Shown piece after piece: positions 16,264 through 24,085 of a stretch of 32,585 nt of DNA. The translations under genes and the position numbers were made by a program. The stretch covers positions 1-32,585 of the forward strand of contig NZ_JAEAMR010000014.1 in assembly GCF_015999245.1 (NCBI RefSeq), in the 5' to 3' direction. Each line of letters begins with the position of its first letter. Position 1 is the stretch's first letter. The notes beneath the pieces are model-generated. The model was given only the letters and a program-made list of their open reading frames with translations. It ran no database searches and was not told where the DNA came from. The stretch is from Streptomyces sp. AV19 (lineage in GTDB: Bacteria; Actinomycetota; Actinomycetes; Streptomycetales; Streptomycetaceae).

Positions 16264-18749
16264 GCCGGCCACCGGGAGACCGCCATGGCCTGGTAACTGC
16301 CGCCGAACGCGAAGCTGGAGACCAGCGCGTGCCGCACTGGACCGCACTCCGCGCCGGCCGCCGGGACCAGACCCGGCAGCGCGCGCGGCGCGGCGTCCAC
16401 GCCCCATGTGCCGGGCAGCCGGCCGGTGTCCATGGCCCGCAGGGCCGCGAGCAGGGCGAGCCCGGGCGCGGTACCGCCCGCGTCGCCCACGACCGACTTG
16501 GACGCCACCACCGGGCGGGAGTCCAGGCCCGCCGCGCGCAGCGCGGACAGCTCCGCGCGGTCGGCCACGACGTGGCCCATGGCGGCGGCCGAGACCAGGT
16601 CCACCTCGTCCGGCCCGATGCCGGCCGCGTCCAGCGCCGCGCGGAAGGCGTCCGCCCACGCCGTCCCGGACCGGTCGATCCCGGCGATCCCGCCGGAGTC
16701 GCCCGTCAGCCCGAAGCCGGTGATCTCGGCGAGCGGCCGAAGGCCCGAACGCTCCGCCTCCTCCTCGGAGGTGACGAGCACCGCCACGGCCCCGGCGCTC
16801 AGCACCGTGCCGCCGCCGTGGAAGGGCCGCACGCCCTCCCGGCTCAGGTAGCCGCGCCGCCCGAGGTAGCCGGCCAGCAGCACGTCGGGCGCCTCGTCCG
16901 CGCCCAGCACCAGCACCCGCTCCGCCGCGCCCCGGCGCACCAGCCGGTACGCGTAGTGCAAGGCGCTGGTCATGCTGGTGCCGCCGCTGGAGACGGTCGC
17001 GGTGACGCCCCGGAAGCGGTGCAGCACGGCGACGTGGCCGGCGGCCGCGTTCATCACGGTGTTGGGGAACAGCCGGGTGTCGGCCGCCGACGGGCCGTGC
17101 AGCACCACGTCGCGGTGGAACCGCTCCACCGTGCTGATCGGCCCGGTGCCGGTGGCGAACAGCAGCCCGGTGCGCTCGGCCTCCGCGCGTCCCGGCCGTC
17201 CGCACCGGTCGTGCAGCTGCTTGACCGCGGCGGCCGCCAGCCGGCCCAGCGGGTCCATGCGGCGCAGCACGGCCGGGTTGATGCCGCGCGTGATGGCCTT
17301 GAGGTCCGGCTGGCCCAGCGGGTGCGCGGGGAAGCCGTCCAGGGCCACCGGTTCGCCGCCGTAGAGCGGGGCGGCCGCGTCGAAGGCCGCCGCCAGTTCG
17401 GTGTCGTCCACCGCGCCGCCGGCCAGTCCGGCCGCGCCCGCGATGACGACCCGCCGGGCCGGTGCGTCCGGCTCGGGGAGGGTCCGGGGGCGGCCGGGGG
17501 CGCCGATGGCGACGGAGGCGTTGTTGCCGCCGAAACCGAAGGAGTTGGACAGCGTCAGCGCGGCAGGGCCCGGACGGCCCCGCTCCGGGACGATGTCCAG
17601 GTCCTGCGGCGCCGGGCCGTCCGTGAGCGTGGGCGGGAGCACGCCGCGCTGCACGGCGAGCGCGCAGCACACGGCCTCGATGGCGCCCGCCGCGCCCAGG
17701 GTGTGGCCGATCAGGGACTTCGTCGAGCTCACCGGCGGGGGAGTGCCGAACAGGCCGCGGATCGCCTTGGGTTCGACGACGTCGTTGGTGGGGGTCCCGG
17801 TGCCGTGGCCGTTGACGTAGTCCACCTCGGCGGGCTCGTGCCCCGCCTCGGCCAGGGCCACGGCCATGGCCCGGACGGCGCCCGCGCCGCCGGGGTCGGG
17901 GGCGGTCGGGTGGTACGCGTCGGCCGTCAGCCCGTATCCGAGCGCGGCGGCGACGAGTTCGGCGCCGCGCGCCCGGGCCCGGTCCTCGCGCTCCAGCAGC
18001 AGGAAGCCCGAGCCCTCGCCGAGCGTGAGGCCCTGCGAGCGGGTGTAGGGCGCGCACGGGTGCTCGTCCAGGGCGCCGAGGCAGTTGAAGCCGTTGAACG
18101 ACACCAGGCTCAGCGGGTCCACGCCGCCGCACAGCACCGCGTCCGCGTCCCCGCCCCACAGCAGCTCCAGGGCGTAGCCGATGGCGACGCCGCCCGCCGC
18201 GCAGGCGTTGGAGACCACCGAGCGCGGCCCGTGCAGGCCGTGCGCCGCGGCCACGGCGTCGGCGCAGGCGTGCAGGGTGTAGGCGGACAGCGGCCGCGGG
18301 TCGGCGTCGGCCAGCCCGTCGGTCAGCCACGCGCGGTGGAACGTCTCGCCGGTGCGGGTGCCGCCCAGCGAGGTGCTCACCACCAGGCCCAGCCGCTCCG
18401 GCCGGTAGCCGGCGTCGGCCAAGCGGCCGCGGCGCACGGCCTCCCCGGCGGCGGCGAGGGCGAGTTCGACGGCCCGGTCGGGGCGCTCGCCCCCGCCGGG
18501 CGCGGGGAGGTCGGGGGCCTGGCCGGCGAACTCGGTGGACAGGCCGGTGAGATCGATCCGGTCGGCCCTGACGATGCCGCCGCGGCCGGCGACGAGGTTG
18601 TCCCAGGACTCCTCGACGCCGGCCCCGAGGGCCGAGACCATGCCGACCCCGGTGATCACCGCGGTCGGCCTCGCGTCACCGGTCCGGTGCTGTGGTTCCG
18701 TCCGGCCGGCCCGGGGGTTTCCCCCGGGGGAATGCAGTACGGCGTCCAC
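16260..18749 (-). CDS. Fused ketosynthase-chain-length factor (KS-CLF)
   Basis: An 829-aa protein with two tandem thiolase-fold ketosynthase halves. The first (about 30-420) keeps the full triad for decarboxylative Claisen condensation: Cys183 in 'VVSNACAAGG', His315 in 'NGHGTGTPTND', His349 in 'SLIGHTLGAAGA', and ends with 'NSFGFGGNNAS'. The second (about 432-829) has the same fold pattern ('PNTVMNAAAGHVAVL', ending 'SSFAFGGSYQAMAV'). However, the nucleophile motif is VSSGGTSM (Cys replaced by Gly), the first His region reads SAAAMGHVV, and the second reads 'SVVGDAGG' (Asp for His), as in a non-catalytic chain-length factor. I favour GTG 18749, five bases after GGGGAG; GTG 18755, overlapping the previous stop, would add two residues. 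Type II systems normally encode the two halves as separate genes. Confidence 0.9.
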   Translation of the reverse strand: MDAVLHSPGGNPRAGRTEPQHRTGDARPTAVITGVGMVSALGAGVEESWDNLVAGRGGIVRADRIDLTGLSTEFAGQAPDLPAPGGGERPDRAVELALAAAGEAVRRGRLADAGYRPERLGLVVSTSLGGTRTGETFHRAWLTDGLADADPRPLSAYTLHACADAVAAAHGLHGPRSVVSNACAAGGVAIGYALELLWGGDADAVLCGGVDPLSLVSFNGFNCLGALDEHPCAPYTRSQGLTLGEGSGFLLLEREDRARARGAELVAAALGYGLTADAYHPTAPDPGGAGAVRAMAVALAEAGHEPAEVDYVNGHGTGTPTNDVVEPKAIRGLFGTPPPVSSTKSLIGHTLGAAGAIEAVCCALAVQRGVLPPTLTDGPAPQDLDIVPERGRPGPAALTLSNSFGFGGNNASVAIGAPGRPRTLPEPDAPARRVVIAGAAGLAGGAVDDTELAAAFDAAAPLYGGEPVALDGFPAHPLGQPDLKAITRGINPAVLRRMDPLGRLAAAAVKQLHDRCGRPGRAEAERTGLLFATGTGPISTVERFHRDVVLHGPSAADTRLFPNTVMNAAAGHVAVLHRFRGVTATVSSGGTSMTSALHYAYRLVRRGAAERVLVLGADEAPDVLLAGYLGRRGYLSREGVRPFHGGGTVLSAGAVAVLVTSEEEAERSGLRPLAEITGFGLTGDSGGIAGIDRSGTAWADAFRAALDAAGIGPDEVDLVSAAAMGHVVADRAELSALRAAGLDSRPVVASKSVVGDAGGTAPGLALLAALRAMDTGRLPGTWGVDAAPRALPGLVPAAGAECGPVRHALVSSFAFGGSYQAMAVSRWPA

Positions 18750-18751
18750 GG

Positions 18752-19744
18752 TCACTCCCCGATGCGACGGGACCAGGACACCGGCACGACGGCCGGTGAC
18801 GACACCGTCCGCACCGCCGCCGCACCGGCCGCGAGCTCCAGGCCCGGCACCGCGAACGGCTGGTCCAGCAGGCCCATCGCCAGCTGCCCGGCGCCCTCGG
18901 GAGCGGCCGTCGTGAACAGGACGGTGCCCACCTTCGCGTCGCCCGCGAAGACCTCGGCTCCCTCGGTGAGCGGCTGCTCCGACGCGAGCAGGACCGTGCC
19001 CCGGCGCGGCGAGGGCAGCGACACGAGCGCCTCGCCGCCGCGGAACGGCTCCTCGCGGCCCGCGGTCATCAGCCACTGCACCCCGGCCTCGCGGGCCGTC
19101 AGCCCCTCGCCCGGCACCCACGGGTGCCGGACCTCCAGCCGGGCCCGCTCCAGCGCGGCCGGTCCGACCGGCCCGCCGCCCAGTCCGGCCGCGGCCTCCT
19201 CGGCCCACGCGCGGACGCCCAGGCCCGCCGGGGCGAGCAGCACGTACCCGTACTCGCCCGTCGTGCCCGTGCGGGCGAGCAGCGCCTGCGCGTCGCCGGT
19301 GGGCGCCTGGACCTCGCACACCCCGCCCAGGACGAGGCTGGAGACCTCGAAGTCGGTCAGCCGGGCCGCCATCCGCCAGGCCAGCGGCCCCTCGAAGGCG
19401 ACGGCCTCGTACGCGCCGGTGCGGTCGGTGACGGTGGCCTCGGCGAGGCCGGCGTCCGCCGCCTCCTTGCGCAGCACGTCGGCCAGCCGGGCGTCGCCCG
19501 CCAGCAGCCAGGTCGCCTCGTCGAGCTCGATGTGGCCGACGATGTCCTGCGGCAGGCCCTCCTCGGTGAGGACGAGGCTGTCCGAGACGGTCAGCGGCTC
19601 GACGTACTGCGTGTCGCGGGCCAGCACGCGGGACAGCAGCTCGGCCCGTTCGAGACCGGTGAGTTCGAGGAGGGCGTCGGTGCGCTCGTAGACGCCCACG
19701 GTCGTGCGCAGCATGCGGTAGTCGGTGTCAATGGTGTTGGTCAT
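18752..19744 (-). CDS. GcvT-like folate-binding/aminomethyltransferase-fold protein
   Basis: A 330-aa product starting at ATG 19744 with AAGGA 6 nt upstream. The pattern follows the T-protein of the glycine cleavage system and its YgfZ/dimethylglycine-dehydrogenase relatives. An N-terminal 'VGVYERTDALLELTGLERAELLSRVLARDTQYVEP' resembles the GcvT 'D.S....l.v.G.DA..fL..l.t.d...l' pattern. 'TGTTGEYGYVLLAP' corresponds to the 'TGYTGEDGFEL' segment, and 'LERARLEVRHPWVPGEGLTAREAGVQWLM' to the late 'LRLEAG.......D.TP.EAGL.W' region. A C-terminal barrel follows. The active-site Asp of true T-proteins cannot be placed with certainty, so chemistry (one-carbon transfer, N-demethylation or a structural role) is open. 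It sits between the glycosyltransferase-like gene and the KS-CLF. Confidence 0.72.
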   Translation of the reverse strand: MTNTIDTDYRMLRTTVGVYERTDALLELTGLERAELLSRVLARDTQYVEPLTVSDSLVLTEEGLPQDIVGHIELDEATWLLAGDARLADVLRKEAADAGLAEATVTDRTGAYEAVAFEGPLAWRMAARLTDFEVSSLVLGGVCEVQAPTGDAQALLARTGTTGEYGYVLLAPAGLGVRAWAEEAAAGLGGGPVGPAALERARLEVRHPWVPGEGLTAREAGVQWLMTAGREEPFRGGEALVSLPSPRRGTVLLASEQPLTEGAEVFAGDAKVGTVLFTTAAPEGAGQLAMGLLDQPFAVPGLELAAGAAAVRTVSSPAVVPVSWSRRIGE

Positions 19745-19783
19745 GGGGATCCTTGGGCTCTTCGGGCTTTTCGGATGAGGCGG

Positions 19784-21040
19784 TCAGCGGCTTGCGTGCA
19801 GCCAGGTGGCGACGGTCTGCGGGCCGTCGGGGAGGCGGTTCATGGACGTGAGGAGGGCGTCGCGGCCCGGGACGTGGCCCCCGGCCGCGCCGGCCAGGAC
19901 CTCGCCGATGCGCTCCGCCGCGCCGGCCGCGTGGTAGACGGGGGCGCGGGCCACCGCGTCGAGGAACGGATTGCCGGTGAGCAGCGGCGCGAGCTCCGCC
20001 CGCCAGCCGTACGGGAACACCGCGTACGGGAACAGCACCCCGGGCAGGTGCTCCTCGAAGGCGTCGAGGGCGGCCTGGTCGGCGGGCTCCTGCGGCCCGG
20101 ATGGACCGCCCTCGTGCAGCAGGGCGACCGCCGGGGTGCCCAGCAGCGTGGCGCGGGCCATCGCGCACGAGGTGATGTTGTCGGTGAGGAACAGGTCGGC
20201 GGCGCCCAGCAGTTCGGTGAAGTCCGCCAGGGGCAGCGGCGCGCTGTTCACGAAGCGGACGGCGTCGTCGGCCGGGCCGGCGGCCACCGGGCCGCGGCCG
20301 ACGCCGACGACGGTCACCGGGCGTTCCAGCCGCCGCAGGATCCGGGCCAGCCAGGTGCGGAACAGGCCGCGGTGGTCGCAGCCCGAGCCGGTGGCCTTGG
20401 CGATGTAGTCGAACGCGGTCGACGCCCAGGCGGACTTGGGGAAGACCACCAGCAGCCCGTCCTCGCCCACCCCGTGCGCGGCGCGCACGGCCAGGGCCCG
20501 GTCGCGGTCCACCACGGGCGGCGCGTCGTAGAGCCGGAACGCGCCGTCGGCCTTGCTCGGCGGCGCGACCGGCACCGGACGCAGCGGGGTCACGTCGTCG
20601 GGCAGCGGCGGGATGTCGATCCGGGGCGCGTACCAGCGGCGCATGGTCTCGGCCCCGGGCAGCCGGGCGATCTCCATGGCCATCCCGGGGACGCCGGCGC
20701 CCAGGGCGAGGGAGTCCACGGCGGCGAGCGGCCGGCCCAGGGCCCGCAGGCCGTCCAGGGTGATGGGGGCCGGTTCGAGGGTGAGCAGATGGTGGTCGGC
20801 GAGGATGACGCCGTCCGGGCCGAACTCCTCGGCGATGGCCGCCAGTTGCGCGTCCTGCCGGGTCAGGCGGGGCGCGAACTCGTGTACGGGCACGCCGGCG
20901 GCGCGCGCGTACGCGGCGTTCTGCGGCGGCACCACCAGCAGCGGGGACATCCCCGCCCGCCGGAGCTGGCCCGCCAGCAGCATGGCGTTGTGCAGTTCGC
21001 CCAGGCTGAACCGCCCGGGGCAGACGATCATGATGCGCAT
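19784..21040 (-). CDS. DUF6365-like protein, candidate GT-B glycosyltransferase
   Basis: A 418-aa protein. ATG 21040 has GGGAGG about 10 nt upstream and lies 13 bp inside the end of the preceding gene. The N-terminus 'MRIMIVCPGRFSLGELHNAMLLAGQLRRAG' looks like the first Rossmann strand and acceptor loop of a GT-B glycosyltransferase. The second half has 'GLLVVFPKSAWAS', 'RPVTVVGVGRGP', 'PLADFTELLGAADLFLTDNITSCAMARATLLGTPAVALLHEG', resembling the donor-binding half of MGT/MurG-type enzymes, where the segment after the last strand holds the nucleotide sugar. I associate the overall sequence with DUF6365, whose function I do not know. Because the operon makes dTDP-L-rhamnose and has no other evident glycosyltransferase, it is the best rhamnosyltransferase candidate. 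Confidence 0.65.
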   Translation of the reverse strand: MRIMIVCPGRFSLGELHNAMLLAGQLRRAGMSPLLVVPPQNAAYARAAGVPVHEFAPRLTRQDAQLAAIAEEFGPDGVILADHHLLTLEPAPITLDGLRALGRPLAAVDSLALGAGVPGMAMEIARLPGAETMRRWYAPRIDIPPLPDDVTPLRPVPVAPPSKADGAFRLYDAPPVVDRDRALAVRAAHGVGEDGLLVVFPKSAWASTAFDYIAKATGSGCDHRGLFRTWLARILRRLERPVTVVGVGRGPVAAGPADDAVRFVNSAPLPLADFTELLGAADLFLTDNITSCAMARATLLGTPAVALLHEGGPSGPQEPADQAALDAFEEHLPGVLFPYAVFPYGWRAELAPLLTGNPFLDAVARAPVYHAAGAAERIGEVLAGAAGGHVPGRDALLTSMNRLPDGPQTVATWLHASR

Positions 21041-23232
21041 GTGCCGGCCGCCTCCCGTGCGGTCTGGTGGGTGATCACGGCTGTCGCCTCGCGTTCGTCG
21101 GCGGTCACGGCCAGCGTCCAGCGCGCGGCCGTCCCGAGCCGGCCGACCAGGCTGACGAGCACGCCGTCGTCGAGGACCCGGCACAGCACCTCCTGGTGTG
21201 CGCCGCCTGCGGGGCGGCAGGTCAGCCAGCGGCCGTCCGCCAGGCGCACGGCCAGGGACGAGGTCCACAGGCGGCCGGCGGGCGGGGGCGCGGTGTGCCA
21301 GACGGTGCCGTCGGCGCCGGAGAGGAGCAGCTGGGGCGAGGAGGGCGCGGCCGGGGTGAGGTGGACGACGGCCTCGCCGTCCGCCGGGACGGGCGCGCCG
21401 TCCACCCGGAGTGTCCAACTCCCGTCGCCGGACGGGGACATCGACCAGTGCAGATCCGGCGCGGCGAGGCCGAAGTCCTCGGCCTGCTGCCACGTCGGGC
21501 CGGTGCTCTCGCCCCAGCCCAGGCCCGTCTCCGGGTCCTCCCGGGGGCCCTGCCGGTCCACCCACAGCCCCGCGCGCCAATCCGTGAGGGAGCCCAGGGG
21601 GCGGCGGCGCGGGAAGGGGCTCGACAGCACCCGCTCGCCGGCGTCGCGCCACAGCACGACACCGCCGTCCGCCGCGCTCAGCAGCAGTTCGCCGTCGGCC
21701 GTCGCGGCCGTGGCGACGGTACGGCGGGCCACCGTCCGCTGCCCGAAGGTGACTTCGGCAGGTGGCCGGGGCGCGGCCGGAGCGGGGGCCGGTGCGCAGG
21801 CGCGCAGGTCCGGCAGGGCGGCGGGGGCCACGCCGGGCAGCAGCTCCGCCGGGCTCCAGGCCCGGGACAGCCGTACGCGGTAGCCGAACTCCCGGCGCTG
21901 GACGAGGCGTTGGCGCAGGGCGGGCAGCGCGGCGCCGCCGAAGCGGGCCTCCACACCCGCGTCCCACTCGGGCCGCAGCGCCAGTCCGCCGGCCGGGTCC
22001 CACCACGCCATGCCCTGCTCCGCGCGCTCGCCCCACAGCGGGTGGGGGCGGTCGGCGGACAGCGCCTCGTAGTCGGTGAGGTCCTCCGGGCACAGTCCGC
22101 GGACGGACGGCAGGACGCCGTCGGCGGTGACCAGTTGGGCCTGCCGCAGCTGGTGCCAGGGCAGGGCCAGCAGCGAGTCCACGGGCGGGGTCGGGCCCTG
22201 CCACCGCACGCGCTGGTGCAGGACGCCGTCGCGCAGCACCGTCTCCCGGTGCAGGCTCGCCCGGTCGTCGCCCTCGGTGACGTGCCAGCCGCCGTCGGTC
22301 TCCCGTACGGCCAGCCGCCGCCGGGCCTGGCGGCGCCAGCCGGTCAGGAAGGGCGGGCCCAGCACGGGCCACGGGTCGAGCAGCAGCGCGCCGGGGTGCG
22401 CGTCGTGGTGCACGGTGACCAGGCCCGTGCCCTCGTCGAGGGCCAGGGACCACGGCCCGTCGGCGTGCCGGCGTACCGGGGCGGCGGGCTCCGGGGCGGG
22501 CGGGGCCGTCCGGTTGCGGGTGGTGGTGCCGGCCACGGTGACGTCCAGCTCGGTCAGCGTGCCCGTCGGGCCGTCGACCGCCGCCGACACCGAGGCGTCG
22601 CCGACCGCGAAGCGGTAGCGGACGGCCGTCCGGCCGCCGACGGTCTCCACGCGCGTGGCACCGGGGTCGGAGCGGTTGATCAGGCTGCGCCAACTGGCGC
22701 CCATGGCCAGGGAGTTCCAGTCCAGGTGCGGGTAGCGCTCGCGGAGGCCGCGCAGCACGCGCGGCAGGAAGCTGACCAGCTCCGTGTAGCCGTCCTCGTC
22801 GGCGGCCGGACCGTCCAGGGCGACGAAACCGACGCGCTCGTAGAGCGGGGCGGCCCGCCGGTTGGTGGGGCGCACCTCCGTGCGCAGCACGTCCACCCCG
22901 TCGTCCAGAAGCGGGAGAATCGATTCGGCGAACAGCCGGCCCGCCATCAGGCCGCCGCGGTGGCGCGCGTCGATGACGAACATGCCGGCGAAGGCCTCGT
23001 CCGGCGCGGCCACCCGCTGCCCGGAGGTGCGGAAGAAGCCGAGCGTGCCGACGACGGCGCCGCCGGACTCGGCGACCTGCATCCGGCGCACGCCCCGCTC
23101 GTCGAGGACGGCGAGGAGCCCCGCCGCGTCCATGGGGTGCTCACGTGCGGTGTGCGGCCCGACCTGCTGCCGGTGGAAGAGGCCGGCGACCTGCTCGGCG
23201 TCGCCGCGGCGAAACGCCCGGACTTCGCTCAC
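21028..23232 (-). CDS. GNAT acyltransferase fused to a large beta-rich domain
   Basis: A 734-aa protein starting at a GTG (23232) that overlaps the dehydratase stop. Residues about 1-160 are a GNAT fold: 'VRAFRRGDAEQVAGLF', 'AVVGTLGFFR', the acyl-CoA-binding loop around 'ARHRGGLMAGRLFAES', and 'NRRAAPLYERVGF'. The remaining 550 residues are rich in Trp, Gly and Asp and look beta-stranded, in what may be two related halves ('GLVTVHHDAHPGALLLDPW' and 'GGVVLWRDAGERVLSSPF', each followed by a 'GW/DWR' segment). This suggests a carbohydrate-active beta-supersandwich of the mutarotase type, which is tentative. A GNAT joined to a sugar-binding-like domain could move an acyl group from ACP or CoA onto an amino or sugar acceptor. 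No signal peptide is seen. Its end overlaps the DUF6365-like gene by 13 bp. Confidence 0.75.
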   Translation of the reverse strand: MSEVRAFRRGDAEQVAGLFHRQQVGPHTAREHPMDAAGLLAVLDERGVRRMQVAESGGAVVGTLGFFRTSGQRVAAPDEAFAGMFVIDARHRGGLMAGRLFAESILPLLDDGVDVLRTEVRPTNRRAAPLYERVGFVALDGPAADEDGYTELVSFLPRVLRGLRERYPHLDWNSLAMGASWRSLINRSDPGATRVETVGGRTAVRYRFAVGDASVSAAVDGPTGTLTELDVTVAGTTTRNRTAPPAPEPAAPVRRHADGPWSLALDEGTGLVTVHHDAHPGALLLDPWPVLGPPFLTGWRRQARRRLAVRETDGGWHVTEGDDRASLHRETVLRDGVLHQRVRWQGPTPPVDSLLALPWHQLRQAQLVTADGVLPSVRGLCPEDLTDYEALSADRPHPLWGERAEQGMAWWDPAGGLALRPEWDAGVEARFGGAALPALRQRLVQRREFGYRVRLSRAWSPAELLPGVAPAALPDLRACAPAPAPAAPRPPAEVTFGQRTVARRTVATAATADGELLLSAADGGVVLWRDAGERVLSSPFPRRRPLGSLTDWRAGLWVDRQGPREDPETGLGWGESTGPTWQQAEDFGLAAPDLHWSMSPSGDGSWTLRVDGAPVPADGEAVVHLTPAAPSSPQLLLSGADGTVWHTAPPPAGRLWTSSLAVRLADGRWLTCRPAGGAHQEVLCRVLDDGVLVSLVGRLGTAARWTLAVTADEREATAVITHQTAREAAGTCAS

Positions 23233-23714
23233 GCCGCATCCGCTCCCGGACGCTCGCTGACGACGAGGGAGCCCTTCGCCACGACCTCGGACCCCACGCT
23301 CGCCCGGACGGAGACCTCCGTCAGGGTGCCGATCGAGGCGCCGAGCCGGGCGTGCAGCAGCAGCTGGTCGCCGGGCACGACGAGCCGGGAGAACTTCATC
23401 TGCCGGATGGCGCCCAGGTATCCGACCCGGTCCGCGGCCTCGGCCGCCGCCTCGGGGGACCCGTCCTGCGGGTGGCGGGCACCGTAGATCACGGCCACGA
23501 GCTGGGCCATCGACTCGATCAGCAGCACGCCGGGCATGACGGACTGCGCGGGGAAGTGCCCGGCGAAGAACGGCTCGGAGACGGTGACGTTCTTGATGCC
23601 CGAGCCGCTGCGGCCGGGGTCGACGTCGAACGCCCGGTCCAGCAGCAGCATCGGCCACCGGTGCGGCAGCATCGCGCGGATCCGGTCCGCGTCGAAGGAC
23701 AGCAGGTCGGGCAT
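23229..23714 (-). CDS. FabZ-like 3-hydroxyacyl-ACP dehydratase
   Basis: A 161-aa hot-dog-fold enzyme that removes water from 3-hydroxyacyl-ACP to give the trans-2-enoyl chain. The N-terminal 'IRAMLPHRWPMLLLDRAFDV' is the FabZ signature. Catalytic His53 lies in 'FFAGHFPAQSVMPG' and catalytic Glu67 in 'VLLIESMAQL'. 'QMKFSRLVVPGDQLLLHARL' and the final strand are normal. Its ATG shares one base with the ACP stop (TGATG), and its TGA overlaps the GTG of the next gene. With no enoylreductase in the operon, successive cycles should leave double bonds. Confidence 0.93.
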   Translation of the reverse strand: MPDLLSFDADRIRAMLPHRWPMLLLDRAFDVDPGRSGSGIKNVTVSEPFFAGHFPAQSVMPGVLLIESMAQLVAVIYGARHPQDGSPEAAAEAADRVGYLGAIRQMKFSRLVVPGDQLLLHARLGASIGTLTEVSVRASVGSEVVAKGSLVVSERPGADAA

Positions 23715-24037
23715 CAGACGCTCTCCACGGCGGGGATCTCCCCGGCCTGCTCGATGATGCCGCCCTGTTCGATAATGAAATCGGCGAGCTTGTTCACCGA
23801 TCCGAAGACGCCGGAGTCGTCGTCGCTGATGGAGACGCCGAAGTTCTCCTCGACCATCACCACGATCTCCAGGGTGTCGAGGGAGTCGAGCTCCAGGCCG
23901 CGGCCGAACAGCGGCTGGTCGTCGCCGATCTCCTCGGCGGGCGTGGCGAGTTCGAGGTTGTCGACGAGGAGGGTCTTGAGCCGCTGGTTGAGCGCGGTGC
24001 GCTCCTCGGCGCGCTTGCGCAGGTCGGCGTGGGTCAT
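23714..24037 (-). CDS. Acyl carrier protein
   Basis: A 107-aa acidic carrier protein. The DSL motif 'GRGLELDSLDTLEIVVMVEENFGV' contains Ser52, the phosphopantetheine attachment site, followed by the helix 2/3 pattern and 'FGSVNKLADFIIEQGG'. It is about 25 residues longer than a housekeeping ACP, with a charged N-terminal helix (LRKRAEERTALNQRLK) and a C-terminal tail. I chose ATG 24037, about 11 nt after GGAAAGG. A GTG at 24049 would add four residues but touches the ribosome binding site. It carries the growing chain for the operon's AT, KS-CLF, KR and DH. Confidence 0.92.
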   Translation of the reverse strand: MTHADLRKRAEERTALNQRLKTLLVDNLELATPAEEIGDDQPLFGRGLELDSLDTLEIVVMVEENFGVSISDDDSGVFGSVNKLADFIIEQGGIIEQAGEIPAVESV

Positions 24038-24085
24038 GGGGATGAGCACCTTTCCTTCGGGTGGGGGGAGACGGTGGCGAGGGGG

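Noticed and set aside
14203..16296. Plus-strand open frame antisense to the ABC transporter genes
   Set aside because: Gln/Arg/Gly-rich shadow of two clearly recognised ABC genes.
18719..18732. 14-bp palindrome TTCCCCCGGGGGAA as an operator
   Set aside because: It lies inside the KS-CLF coding sequence (codons 6-11) and is explained by Ser-Pro-Gly-Gly-Asn codons; no other regulatory signal is nearby.
16329..19691. A 1120-codon open frame on the plus strand, antisense to the KS-CLF and GcvT-like genes
   Set aside because: Its translation is a low-complexity Gly/Arg/Gln/Val mix with no family signature. The minus strand has strong domain evidence throughout. Such antisense frames are a by-product of high GC.
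19124..23487. Long plus-strand open frames (19124-21883 and 21067-23487) antisense to the DUF6365-like and GNAT genes
   Set aside because: No motif, no ribosome binding site and biased composition; they mirror the codon bias of the real minus-strand genes.
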